From Ceratodon purpureus (Eukaryota > Streptophyta > Bryopsida > Pseudoditrichales > Ditrichaceae): a stretch of 64,000 nucleotides of DNA. The stretch spans positions 15,716,650 through 15,780,649 of the forward strand of contig CM026426.1 of NCBI GenBank assembly GCA_014871385.1, given 5' to 3'. The translations under genes and the position numbers were made by a program. Each line of letters begins with the position of its first letter. The stretch's first letter is position 1. A model generated the notes under the pieces. That model ran no database searches. It was not told where the DNA came from and saw only the letters and a program-made list of their open reading frames with translations. Shown in pieces: positions 12,414-24,261 of this stretch.

Positions 12414-15400
12414 TCTATTATACAAATGAGCATGGATGTCTCACTCGACGGTTCCACGCCGGAATCTGTCGAGGAGACAACTCACACCTTTAACATGTGC
12501 CTTGGGGACCGCTACGACAATGGTGGCGCGCAGGGTGCAGTTGCGAACGGTTTGATGGAGAAAGAAGGCGACACATTCTTGCAGTGCTACCTGATCCGCC
12601 TCCACGCTACGACTTCCATGCACATGCAACATGCTTTGGGGCAATTTCGATGAGCTCTATGGGTTAGGGTGATGGAGTTTTGAGCTGTTGTGAGGTTAGG
12701 GTGATGGTTTTTTGATCTTGTGGATGGTTGTGTGGTGCAGAGACTGGGGCCGGAGTGGCGGTAGAGGGTGTAGAGAAGCCGAAGGCGGATCCGTGGAAAT
12801 TGGAGACGCAACCGATTCGGGAAGATCAAGTAGTCAATGCTGTCAAGTTTCTTTCGCATCCCAAAGTTCAGGGGTCGCCCATTGTCCATCGACGGTCGTT
12901 TTTAGAGAGGAAGGGGCTGACAGGAGAGGAGATTGATGAAGCTTTCTGCAGGGTTCCGGTATTTTTCTTACTGGCTCGGTGTAGAGAATGCTTGGAAATC
13001 CTGGAAGTAGTTTGCAAGCAGGTCTTTAGGGGTTGTTTTCTGAAACTGGGGTTAGGTGCAGCAAATATTTGGGTTAATTTGGGTTCCTAGCTCTAATGAA
13101 ATAGGAGTAATGGCGTTTGTGTTATTCCAACTTAACATATTGTTTGCAAAGCATCTGGTGTTTTCACATGACGGAAATGAACAATGTGGGGTGTGACAAC
13201 ATTTTTTTTGCATCACTGTGGTGATTGATATTCAAGATGGTTTTGCCATTTTAATTAAAGGAATTAGTAACCGTGGCTTGTCGTTTGCTCAGGATCCCTC
13301 ATCTTCAGAGGCAGCTGCAACTGCTGCGGCAGCGAAAGGTATTTTATCCGTTTTGACTCCCTGCGTGCTGTTGAAGTTGTCGTCTGCACACAGGGAACGC
13401 CGAGTCTTATGTTTGGCAAAAATGCAGGGACACTGCGTTGTCAAAGCGTTCTAACATATTATGGTTTTAACAGATGTGCAAGCGCAGGCTCCCTCATCCC
13501 AGCCTATTGCTCCAGCTCAGCAAGTGGTAGTAGCACAGAAACCACGTGAATTGAGCTGGGGGCAGAAGCTGCTTGGTCTGGGGGTAATTGTGGCAGCAGG
13601 TGCCGGCGCAGGAGTTGTAACAAAGGTGTGTATTACATGGCTTAATTGAGATGTTATTTTATAAAGCGGGACAGACAGTGTAGTTTCACCTTTTTGTCCA
13701 ATTCATCAGCACACGTATTGAGAACTGGGTTTGTCATGCGTTTGCTTGGAGGATTACGTGTATAGTGGTATAGGATGATGATGCACGTGGTTTGAAGGTC
13801 ATGATAGTTCTTAGTGCAGGAAGTTTCTATCCACAATATTTGTTCGAAAGTGTACTCATTGAGTTTGCTGTGTTCAAGCATTCAGGCGTATATACTTCCA
13901 AAGTTCAAATCGTGGGTGCGTAGTATTCTTCTAGATGACGGTGAAACGGATAAAAAGATATCTCCACATACCGAAGGACTACCTGTTGAGCCACTTGTAA
14001 ATGAAGCTGCACTAGCAGGTAATGCTGCCGCTGCCGCTGCTTCTGAAGTGGCTGCAGCTATGCGTGAATTTTCTCATGCCAGAGCTAAAGGTAGATCTCC
14101 AACGTCTTGGGTTTGTTGGATGATTTCTCTGTTATGACCTCTTGGCCAGTGTACGAGGCTCCTTTACTGCTACTAGTTTCTTTCACTGCAGGATTCCATC
14201 GTGTGTTTGTGGATTGAAAGGTGGTGCTAAGCTGTGTTTTTTTCTTTTTCTTTCCTTTGTGTGTATTGTGTGTTCAGAAAGTCTGCAGCTGGGAAGCATA
14301 ATCAAAGCTTTGGAAACCCAAACCCTTGAGCTGAAATCTGCTCTCTCAGGCATGCGGGATGTTGTTAACAATAATAGCAACAACAACTACGATTACAATA
14401 ACAGCAGCTCGGAATTAACTCCTACAACAACACTTGGTTCTATCCGCCTCGCCAAGGCGCTAGGTTGGCCCAGACTGCGCCCAGATTGTGCTCAGATTGC
14501 ACTCCAGAAGCGCTGCCTCATCCTTGGTGAGCTCTCTCCCGACCCATGTTTACTTTAGGCAACCAAAGTTGCTAGCTTGGTGGAGTCGTGGACTGTGTCT
14601 GCCTGGACTTTGTGGTGTTCGTTGGTTCAGTTGCACCGCTTAAGCTTTTTCGTTTGCACTTGTGGACTCAGCTTCACTGCTCTCGTCGGGTTCCAGTTTC
14701 ATGGAGTGAGGCTCCCGGACGACAGCCGTGCGACTCGACATTTCTCGTAAGTCATTCCGCTCTCAATCCCTCGCTTGCTTGTGTTGATCCAATTCTGGAG
14801 GATGTTCACTGGGAGCTTGACTAGGAGTTTGTTGGAGTTTGTGGTGTTTTGTGCTCTTGGTGATATTGCGGTGGAATGAATTGAATGGCCATTCTGGTTA
14901 TGGTACTGTGAATGTGTTTGATTAGCGACGTGGAGTGTGGGGGAGCATTTCTGTTATTTGTCGAGGTTTTTCTGGGAGTTTTGTTTGTGGCGTTCGTGGT
15001 AGCTAGGAGGTGCACTGTGTTGGATTGGTTTGACGTTAGGGTGATGGAGTTTTGAGCTGTTGTGAGATGGTGGATTAGAGAATGAATGAATAGAGATGTG
15101 AGTTGTGTGAGGTGTATTATATGGCATTTTAAAGGGGAGTTGGAATTAGGTACAGTGCCGGAGGGGTCCGCCATTTGGAGGATCCAATTGTTTTACTGTT
15201 TGAGCTATGGCTTTGAAGCTGATTCTGCTGTTTGAGCTGTTGTTATCTTCTGTAGATAGGATTTTGAGATTTATTTTTTTAATATATTTTTTAAGTTTGT
15301 TTTTCCTCTCTTTTGTTGAACAGTCACTGAGTAGTGGATTCTGGTGTAGGTCTTGGAGCGGTTTGGAGATTTATATTTTATTTATATTTTTAATTTGTGA

Positions 15401-16377
15401 TTTCTTAGAGTGTTGTGAGAATTTAGAAGGATCTGTTGACATTGCTATGGTCACAGTGTTGATTATGAATTGCAATGATTGACTGTCAACGATTCTTGAA
15501 ATGCACTTAGGTTTTGTTTTTTTGTGGTTCCACTTTCACAATTGGTGAACATATTGACTGATTGAGAATCATCTGCTGTATCACATTAAGGAGCTCAAGA
15601 GGATAGAATGGCGCCAGTGAAGTGTTTGCAATTGCAAGCTCAGACTCTATGCTCTGGACATCACGTTTGTTGTTTCTAAATCATCAATTTGAGGAAAATC
15701 CGTTTACAGTATCTCATAAGTTCTGTTGCAATAAAAATTCCATTTTTTTTTTTTTTCAAAATTTCAGATCTTTGTTTCTTTTTTTCCATTTACTATTCCA
15801 AAAATATATACTATTCAATATATTATTGCAAATTACTACTCAATAACAAATAAATTAAAAAACAAGTATTAATATGAAATTAATTTTTAGTATTTATAAA
15901 TTTCAAAAAAAAAAATTGATATTACTAAATTACATAGAGTGCTAATGTAAATTTTTACTAATTTTTTATTAGAGTTATCTTAAAATTGTAGATGGATTAA
16001 TACAAATTTATTTACACACTTAAAAGAAGGTTCTTGTATGCCTAAACCATATAATATGTTGACTGTGATATAGAATATGCTGACTGTAAGTCAATTGTGC
16101 TTGCACACACTTCTGGTGGCTAACTGAACACAGTCTTATAAGCCAACATCATAGTCATGAACCTGTAATTAAGTTCACTAGGGTATATACACCATGCAGT
16201 ATATGTTCGTGGGATTCAACAAAGACAGCCGTGTAAAATAAACCAGTACTGTCTATGTGAATTCAAAATCCATCACAGAGGAATGGATATAATATACTTC
16301 ATATTTAATTTTAAATTTTCTAAAAGTCCTTAATATTAATCTAATGACAACGTGTTCAACGGCACGGGTCCCACTAG
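12414..16377 (+). mobile_element. Helitron H1, non-autonomous, carrying PEX14 exons
   Basis: The 5' end is TCTATTATACAAATGAG, preceded by A (12413). The 3' end is a hairpin (CGTGT-TCAACG-GCACG), then GGTCCCACTAG, followed by T (16378). A 5' TC, a 3' CTRR with a hairpin about 10 nt upstream, and insertion between A and T are the defining features of Helitrons, with no target duplication. A second palindrome (GTCTCACTCGACGG ... TGTCGAGGAGAC) lies about 30 bp inside the 5' end. It carries no RepHel gene, so it depends on a helper elsewhere. The repeat GTTAGGGTGATGG occurs at about 12662, 12694 and 15033. The last 600 bp are AT-rich with no gene. H1 is 3964 bp, the same as H2. Confidence 0.9.
12741..14526 (+). 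pseudogene. PEX14: Captured PEX14 fragment, five exons (in H1)
   Basis: Peroxin 14 docks the PEX5 cargo receptor at the peroxisomal membrane. Exon 12741-12958 encodes the conserved N-terminal domain (IREDQVVNAVKFLSHPKV, RRSFLERKGLTGEEIDEAF). Exon 13293-13338 is Ala-rich. Exon 13474-13625 holds ELSWGQKLLGLG and the hydrophobic membrane segment (GVIVAAGAGAGVV). Exon 13886-14090 has ILPKFKSWVRSILL and an Ala-rich helix. Exon 14278-14526 starts with a coiled coil (IIKALETQTLELKSALSGM) and an Asn-rich run. Every junction has GT-AG borders and all phases agree (0, 1, 0, 1), with no stops. The true first exon and the long C-terminal region are absent, so this is a truncated fragment inside a Helitron. 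The tail of the last exon (RLAKALGWPRLRPDCAQIAL) is not typical PEX14 and may come from another gene. Confidence 0.88.
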
Positions 16378-17514
16378 TCTTTGTACAATGCCATATTCTC
16401 TATAGTGTGGCAAAAACATGATGTCCGTTTTGAGATAGTGCTATTAAGAATAAAATTTGGGAAATACTAATACGCGTAATATTCATCTATACATGCATGA
16501 AATACAAAAAAAAAATTCAAAAATAAATCCATAACCATATGGAAATTGTAGAAGTTGAAAAAAAATGGATTCCATTTTGTAATTACAACAAGACTATGTA
16601 TATAGCCTAGAAACTCCTATTAATTCTTTAAAATAGGTCAATAACAGCGATGAATGTTTTATGTTTCAAATTTGGAAGTTGGATTAATGTCCAAGAAGTC
16701 ATGGCTTGAGGAGTATCATTTCGATTTATAACTACATCATTTACAAAGGATATACAAAAAAATAGAAAACTGATTAATAGACTATTTTATCAAACTTCCG
16801 TACTTTCATGACCTTGATCTAACGATGTTAGTATAAAAAGTTGTTGCTTTTCATTGTTTTGAATAGAATAAGCAAAAGTCCTAAAAAGATTATCTTTAGA
16901 ATCTCCACTATTCAATGTTAAAAGGTTTTTAATTAGAAATACGAAGGAGAAATATGAAGCAAAGAAAATAAAGGTTGAAGGAAAAATTTGATCTATTTAT
17001 TTGCATGAAGTAAAGCTTAAGTGAATGTTGAAGTTGTTGAGCTTGAAAGATGTAAGCTTGTAAGATTAAAAAATTAACATCTGCTCTATCTCAACAATGT
17101 GGTCATAATTCAAGTTACAAATTGTTTGGAAAACTTATGATCACATGTTTGATTGCTAATGGAAATTAAGTTCCTTTTGTTAAATCCTTGTACAAGATTG
17201 TTATTATTAGTCTTACCATCTGATCAGTTTATATATCATGGTTGAAAAATACAAGATTCATAAATTCTGGTTACAATGAAATTGTTTACATCTAAAAATT
17301 TATTGAAACATCTTTTGAGATATTGTCATTTATTAGTTAAAATAATATAATAAAAGAAAGGTTGTCCTCATTGATTTATGAAATGTAGGATCTTCAACTA
17401 TGTCCCAATAATAGTCATTCATAAATTCAACATATCTTCGAGCAAAGTACATAATTCAATACAATATTATATTGCATATTTGATTGAAGTGTGTATTTTG
17501 ATACCAAAATTTTG
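16378..17514. other. Intergenic, AT-rich
   Basis: AT-rich sequence between Helitron H1 and the SINE. No coding signal or repeat structure was recognised. Confidence 0.5.
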
Positions 17515-17527
17515 GATCACTCTTATA

Positions 17528-17859
17528 AGAAGAAGAAGAACTCCGGCCTCGAAGGGCCGACGTGAATATAGTGTTGTTCATTCTATTCACTAATCCGATG
17601 GCCACTGGAAGGATAATGAATTTAGAGCTACTCCCTCCTTTCGAAGGTAAACACTTTTCTACACTAAGTGCCTTGAAGACAACCAACATGTCATCTCTCC
17701 CAAGGTCTTTTTGGGTACCCATACAACAAAGTCTCAAGACCCCCCACCATAGTTAGGTGGACTATGGTAGTAGGCACCACGTTAGCATTGGGATTCAAAC
17801 TCACAACCACATCATCGGTGTGCCATGATTCAAACCACTACACCACGGCCGTGGTGCCT
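17528..17859 (-). mobile_element. tRNA-derived SINE
   Basis: Flanked by a perfect 13-bp target duplication (GATCACTCTTATA at 17515-17527 and 17860-17872). Read on the minus strand it begins with a tRNA-like head containing an RNA polymerase III A box (TGGTGTAGTGG) and a B box (AGTTTGAATCC). A 250-bp body follows, and it ends in a short TTC-repeat tail. Length (332 bp), internal promoter, tail and long target duplication together identify a SINE mobilised by a LINE. The intact duplication suggests a fairly recent insertion. Confidence 0.9.
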
Positions 17860-17872
17860 GATCACTCTTATA

Positions 17873-20284
17873 CTTTCTAAAATCATAATAAAATCTACAA
17901 ATAATTTACATATATCAATTCATTTATTTATTTGATAAGCAAAGAAATATATACATTTGTAAAAAATTTGAATTATAATTATTAGAAGTCAACACTTGAC
18001 GTTAGGATTTAGAGCAATCCAAAACAAATTAGAATGGTTGGAAGATATTTTTGAACTATTAATCTTTAAATCTCTATTTTCAAATTCTAGTTATCAAGTT
18101 TATGTTTATTGAAGTTGGATGAATATCAAATTAAAAGTAACTAATTATAATTTTTTCCAAAATTTATTAATTTTGATTTTTTTTCTCACTTAACCTAGTA
18201 CAATTTTTTTTCTTAAAAAAAAAATTGACTTAGACTTCTATTTTAAGCTATTGTATCAATTTTTTCATAGTGTATCCAATGCTAAATCTTTGTTCTTGAT
18301 TGTTGCTCAAAGATTAAAAAATAAATTTTTTTATTGAAAGATAAACAAAAATTATGATTAAGGATGATTAATAATAATTCAAAAAGTTTATGCAATTTAT
18401 TTGATTTATGTTGAGGATAAAATTCAAAATTGAAAAATCCCATAAACAAATGATTCAAATTTAGATGAGAAAGTAGGGATCCACATCATGTTTTGCAATG
18501 AAAATTTTAAGTAAAAGTTATTACTTATTTATTTTCTTCAAAATTAAAGTAATGGTAAGTCTCTTTGTTCATTACTCATTTGTATTTTTACATCAAAATT
18601 ACAATTCTTTTAGTTACTATCAAAAGTAAAATCTTAATAAAGTAAGGAAAGTCCAAAGTCTCTTTCAAATCAAAGACTTAAATGATCCAAAGGCTACTAG
18701 GTAACCTTAATATTTCTACATGCCTAAGACTCCAATAATCCATGATAGCACTTGAAGGATCCATATTAACACCTCAATGATCTATAGGTTATTTACACCT
18801 CTAATATATTTTTTAGTCCTTAAAATCTCATTTTATTTTAATGCAAGGTTCTAGAAATTTTGTAGTGCTTATAAAATGTGAGTTTTTTTGGGTACATATG
18901 CATTTAAAATAAATGAAATTTCTAATTTTTAATGGAAATTTGTCCTCATAATTTATATGACAAAGTATAAAAAATTTATTGTACAAAGCTTTTTTTGTAT
19001 GATAAATTTCAATAAATGAATATCGATTTAGAGATAAAAGAATACATGTCAAGTTACTTCTAAACTAAAATATAAAAATAAAATTTTAACAAATAATTAC
19101 ATGATATTTAATAAAATATGCTTAAGTATAAAGGTTGCTTCACACTATGGCCAAAGTTCTGTCAAAGGCCAAAGTCCAAAGGTCAAAGGTCAAAAGTCTG
19201 TCAAATTCCACCAATCAAATTGCAAAAGCCCAAAGTTTGACCTCTTGACTTTCACACTAGAGACAAAAGTCCAAAGTCTGTGGCTCTCTATTGTCTTTTT
19301 ATGACAACACTTACAACAACTCAAAATATGAATACAAATTTTGTCAAGAGGCCGGACTATGAAAACATGCATAAAAAGACAAAGTTTTTAGGTTGTAAAG
19401 TGTTGATTATGCATTTTCATGATTAGTTTAACAATCATAGACATTAGACCTATATAAGTCCAAAATAAGTCAATTTTATTAGCCATTACTTCATCATCTT
19501 AATGAATCTATTGCTTATTTGTTTTATTTTTGGGCATATTTTTATAGTATACACCTTCATCTATGTTTTTTAAATTTTTATAATCAAATTTTTTTCCAAA
19601 GACTTTGCAAATCAATTATTGAGCTTGGACGTTGAACTTAGGCTTTGGAGCTTCAAAATATAACTTGCCAAAGATTTTAGTTCGTGTATTTTAGTATCTT
19701 TATGGCTGTAGACTTCAGACTCTCATCTTTGTTTGAACTCAAATTTTGATGGTCTACCTTTTGAATTGGATAGAGTGTAAAACTTGTCCCACAAAAAGTC
19801 TTTACTTATCTTAAAAAACAATGTCTAAGAATTGGTTCTCCTCAAAAAAACTACAAGTACCTTTAAAACATACTTACATATGATAAATCTATAATTTAAA
19901 TTAAATAATATGGTTAATACATATTAATTTATAAAAACAAATTTTAAAAAATTAAAAAATCATATCATAATTATAAAACCTCCACAACAATTTTGAAGTA
20001 TAGAAGGAATATGTTGTCAAGTTGTGGTTACAATTAAACCACATCTCTATCTTGAAAATTACTATGTTGAGAAGAAAAGTCATGTTGTCCTTAGTAAATT
20101 TTCTTTGACATGGAGAAATTCAAATGTCTCATGTTGCTTCCCTCTACTCATAAGATATGTTGAATCCCTCTACTCACACGATATTTAATACATGTAGTTT
20201 ATATGATATAAAAAAATAAAAATTCCATAGTGCAAAAATTTAACTTCAAGAAGAGTGAGAGCTTCCTACTTTGTTAAATATGGT
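17873..20284. other. Intergenic, AT-rich, with a short CAAAG-type repeat
   Basis: Very AT-rich sequence without a credible gene. At about 19146-19285 the words CAAAGTC, CAAAGGTC and CCAAAGTCTG recur in both exact and shuffled spacing, a small degenerate tandem repeat. Confidence 0.5.
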
Positions 20285-20287
20285 TCA

Positions 20288-20428
20288 CACTAGTGGAAAA
20301 GGTGTACAACTATAGTAAAGATGAACACCAAGCTACTACCAATTACATCAAAAGTTTTAGATTTTTGGTGTTGTTGGTCATGGCTTGGTGTTCATCTTTG
20401 GTGTAATTGTATATCTTTTCCGCTAGTG
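20288..20428. mobile_element. CACTA-type MITE, copy 1
   Basis: 141 bp, nearly a perfect palindrome. The ends are CACTAGTGGAAAAGG and its complement (the right end has one change, CCGCTAGTG), flanked by a 3-bp duplication TCA (20285-20287 and 20429-20431). CACTA ends with 3-bp duplications are diagnostic of the CACTA (En/Spm) superfamily. The element is too short to encode anything. Confidence 0.88.
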
Positions 20429-20431
20429 TCA

Positions 20432-21052
20432 AGAAAATCATTTTCACATAAAAGTTAGGATTTGTTTTTGATTTTTATGTATCTCCTATCTACTTCAAGA
20501 AGAAGAACAAATCTATAATTTTGACCATTTATATCGAGATCTTAAAAGAAATGAAGTTCATAAAAATTAAATTGCATATAGCAGAATTATTGACTTATTT
20601 TCTTAGTAAGATTTTTTTTTTTTTTTTAAAATTACTTAGCATCTTTAGTACATTAAAAATTTGGTATACAAGTATCTAGTATGATCTAGTATAAGATGGT
20701 AATGAATTTAGATTTGAATGATACAGAATTTCATATTGGAACAAATCAAAGAACAAATTCTTATTTCAGTACAAATCAAAGTACCGCCTTCTTGAAAACG
20801 TATTTTTATTGTTAAAATATGTATTAAGATTTTTATATTCATCTTATATTCAAATGAATTTTATATAAATTTTATTATATGAAAATATTTATTCCATCAA
20901 ATTCTAAAAATCCTTATACATTCTATGTTGATCTAACAATGAAAATCAACATTTTGCTAAAACATTTAGTTTTAGATTATTGCACTTACTATGGTTTCAT
21001 AAGTTGAATGCCTCTAGAACTTGACCATATTTAGAATTTTGCAATTCAATGC
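20432..21052. other. Intergenic, AT-rich
   Basis: No gene or repeat recognised in this AT-rich stretch. Confidence 0.5.
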
Positions 21053-21056
21053 TTAA

Positions 21057-21844
21057 CCTCTAAATGGCCATTGTCCTAGAATGAGCGTTTTTGGACTTTG
21101 GGTAGCTTCCTAAAAATTCAAATTTACTAAAAACATTTTGAATTTTTTTGTGGAAAAAGATTTTTCCAAGAAATTTATGGGGATTTTTTTGAAAAAAATT
21201 CTTAAATGAAGTGAGGAAAAGTTATGGGATTTTAAAGATTTCAGCCAATCTTTGGGCAAGCTCTTAACCACTGCAAATGCAGCAATTTCTGCCCAAAACT
21301 GCCAAAATCTACCTAAAGACAAAACTTTCAAATTCCACCAAAATTCGAGATTTTTGTGTTTTCCAAAAACAAAACCTATATATAGAAGAGGCACTAGAGC
21401 ACGTTTCTACCGTTTGGATTTTCAATCCAAGAATGTTTCATATGCTATTTTTATTGTTAAAAACGGCCTTTGTATGTGAATTTCAACATACCCCCTTGTG
21501 GAAATTGATGATTTTCTCAAGGTTTCACATCTGGCATAGGCATGAAATTTTGTGGACATGTACCAAACTCACCTAGGAACAAGAATCTAAAGAGGCTCAT
21601 TCTAAATCTATTGTTGTCCCCCTTTTGCAGGGTAAAAAATACTTTTTCTTCAATTTTAAATGTTACTCAAATGGTAAGGAATGAGAGTGTGAGATTTGGT
21701 AGGCATGTAGACATAGAACTTAGATACAAGATCTTATGGTTGGAAATACCAAAATTGGTTCCAATTTTGCACTATCCGGCTTGCTTTCAAAAGGGATTAT
21801 TTGGAGGCAGTTTTGATCAAATACACCCTTGGGTCTTTAGGGGT
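21057..21844 (+). mobile_element. TTAA-bounded non-autonomous element, copy B
   Basis: Bounded by TTAA at 21053-21056 and 21845-21848. Left end CCTCTAAATGGCCATTGTCC, right end ...CTTTAGGGGT. It shares long stretches with copies A and D, including the interior GGTTTTC-type palindromic words and the CCGTTTGGATTTTCAATCC-like block near 21410. Same orientation as A. It encodes no transposase. Confidence 0.78.
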
Positions 21845-21848
21845 TTAA

Positions 21849-24261
21849 TTTTATATATTCAACTGTAATTTTAATAAAAAGTCAATTTTTGATTAGTTTC
21901 CCAAAAATGAATAAATCCGATATGTTGTATTTTAAAGTTACATAGCAAAATCTATAGAATCAATGTAGGATAATAATATCTTACTGAAGATATCACTAGT
22001 GGAAACCATGACGCATTTGACCAAATTTTTTTGTCAAGTTGGTCACAAGTTTGGTCAAGTTTAATGTAAAAAATCAAAGATGCAAAAACCAATATGTGTT
22101 GAATCAACATATTGTCTATAAATTGGATGCTTTCACTTTTGAGCGTTAGTAATATAATGTTGATTGCACTATACAAAAATGGGAGGGCCACCATCTAAGA
22201 TCAAGTGTTTTTTTCAAAAATGAAGAAATAAGGTTTAGCAACCAAAAAACAAATTTCTCTCAAGTTTCAAGACTCGTCTATATTATCACATTGAAAATTT
22301 AAAATCAATTAAATCTGGTTTTCAAGTATATAAAATAGAAATATATTGTTTTTGCTAATATCCCTACTTATTTCCTAAATGCCTACAACGAATTCACATT
22401 TAAAGCTGCCTTGCAACACTCCTTTGTGAAACAAGTTAGTTTTTTTAATTTTATGACATTTGTTTTTGGAATTTTAACCGTAGGATCTTATAGCTAATTA
22501 TTCGGACATTATTTTCCAAATCTTTAATTAAAGAAACAAAAAAAATGCAAGATCATAATGTTTAAAGTTTAAAATCCAATTTTTTTTAATTGTTCAAAAA
22601 GCTGAAATCTCACCTTCAATGAATTTTCAAAAAATACGCTTTTCAAAGCTAGAATTGGCAACTCCATATTCTGTTAGATAAATGACTTGAGAATCTACAC
22701 ACAAAGATTCAAAAAGAAAATTGTAGGTTTTTATCTTTAAAAGATATGTAAATCAGAATAAGATGTAAAATAAAAAGAACTAAATTGCTAAATTTGTTCA
22801 CATAAAAGAGGAAATTGTCAAAATTGAAGTCAAAAAAAGCTATTAAAGTTGTTTTTCATGAAGGCGTGACCAAACTGCTAGCACAACATGACTTGTCATA
22901 TCTTTTACCTCACTTATTGGAATGGGCTGAATCAGAGCTTCTTATTCAAATATGAATCTCTATAAAATGATGATAATTTTTCTTATTATTATTTTTTTGA
23001 AAATAAATAAATTATGAATAAATAATAAATAATAAAAAATAATAAAAACTATTTTTGAAGTTGCATGTGTTGAGATGTAAAACCTTAAACCATTCATAAC
23101 TTTTGCATTACATATTGGAATCTTATGAAATAAAGCTTCGCATGTACAAAATGACCTAGAGAATCCACATCCAGAATCTCAGAACTTGATAATTATTATT
23201 GACACTTTGGGACCCTGCTTAAAATAGCTTGCAACCACATTTTGGTTGCTAAGGAGTGTAGAAGTTAAATAAATCCTGGCCGCCTCTCCCTGCTCTCTTT
23301 ACCTTCTTTATGCTGTGTACTGTGGCCGCCTCTCCCTGCTCTCTTTACCTTCTTTATACTGTGTACAGTTCAAGCGAGTCAAACTCCATTGATGTATTGC
23401 ACACACTAACTTTCCTATTCCACCAAGATAGGGTCTAGAACTTCTTGTTTAAACTCACCAAAGTTGTGATTTTGGTATCCAAGAGGGTTCTAACCTTGAA
23501 CCAGTTGGTCCCAGCTGTCACATGCATGCGATTCTGATTGGTGGCAACTTCATGACTACTGAATGTCTAAGGTTGCAAGCAAATAATAAAAGAGTTTGCT
23601 AATTATACTTTCCACAGAAAATGTTTTCTATACTTAGTAACTTGTTTATTTCTATTTACACTTTTATTTATAGCAAACTGGCTATGGTATACAGTCTTAC
23701 AAGCAATAGTTTCAGAAAATAAAAACTGAATCAATGCAAATCTATTAGTGCAGCAGATTGTGGTAATTCTAGAAATATAAAAGGAAAAAAACAAGCTAAA
23801 TGTAATAGAGCTAGAGATGTATAAAATCCATGTACATTAAATTGTAATCCATTGATATCATAAATGGCATAGCAACATTATTTTTTATTAACCATTTGTA
23901 CATATTCCATCTTCAACATGTATACTCCTAATAATAGAAGTGTTTTATGATTGCAATATCTTTTAAAGTTCTTTTTGAAATTTATATCTTGTAGAAATTA
24001 TATGTAATGATGAAATTCATTTAAATGTAGAAATACTTTGATGAAAACTTTAGAGCCACGAGTGAAAATTTACCAATAGATGAAAAATGAGTTCTTACTT
24101 GTTAATAATTTTTCATTATACATATTAGAAAAGAGAGATAAAGGATGACAAAAACTTACATATGAACATAAAAATATTTGTATGTGTATGTTTTAAAACC
24201 TAGTCTTATACTAATATTGAAAAAAGCAGAATGAACAAAATATCTCAAAATGGAATTTTAC
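21849..24261. other. Intergenic or 3' part of the WD40 gene, AT-rich
   Basis: AT-rich sequence downstream of the last WD40-gene exon recognised (minus strand). A CACTAGTGGAAA word at 21994 resembles a CACTA-type end but no partner end was found. Further 3' exons of the WD40 gene may lie here; none could be placed with confidence. Confidence 0.4.
23277..23368. repeat. 46-bp tandem duplication
   Basis: Two adjacent 46-bp units (23277-23322 and 23323-23368), starting TGGCCGCCTCTCCCTGCTCT, differ at two positions near their ends. They are GC-richer than the surroundings. Confidence 0.9.

Noticed and set aside
17780-17859. A functional tRNA gene on the minus strand
   Set aside because: A and B boxes are present but the stems do not pair well, and the unit continues into a 250-bp body with a tail and long target duplication, so it is a SINE.
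21994-22200. A third CACTA element starting CACTAGTGGAAA
   Set aside because: No complementary end or 3-bp duplication was found downstream.
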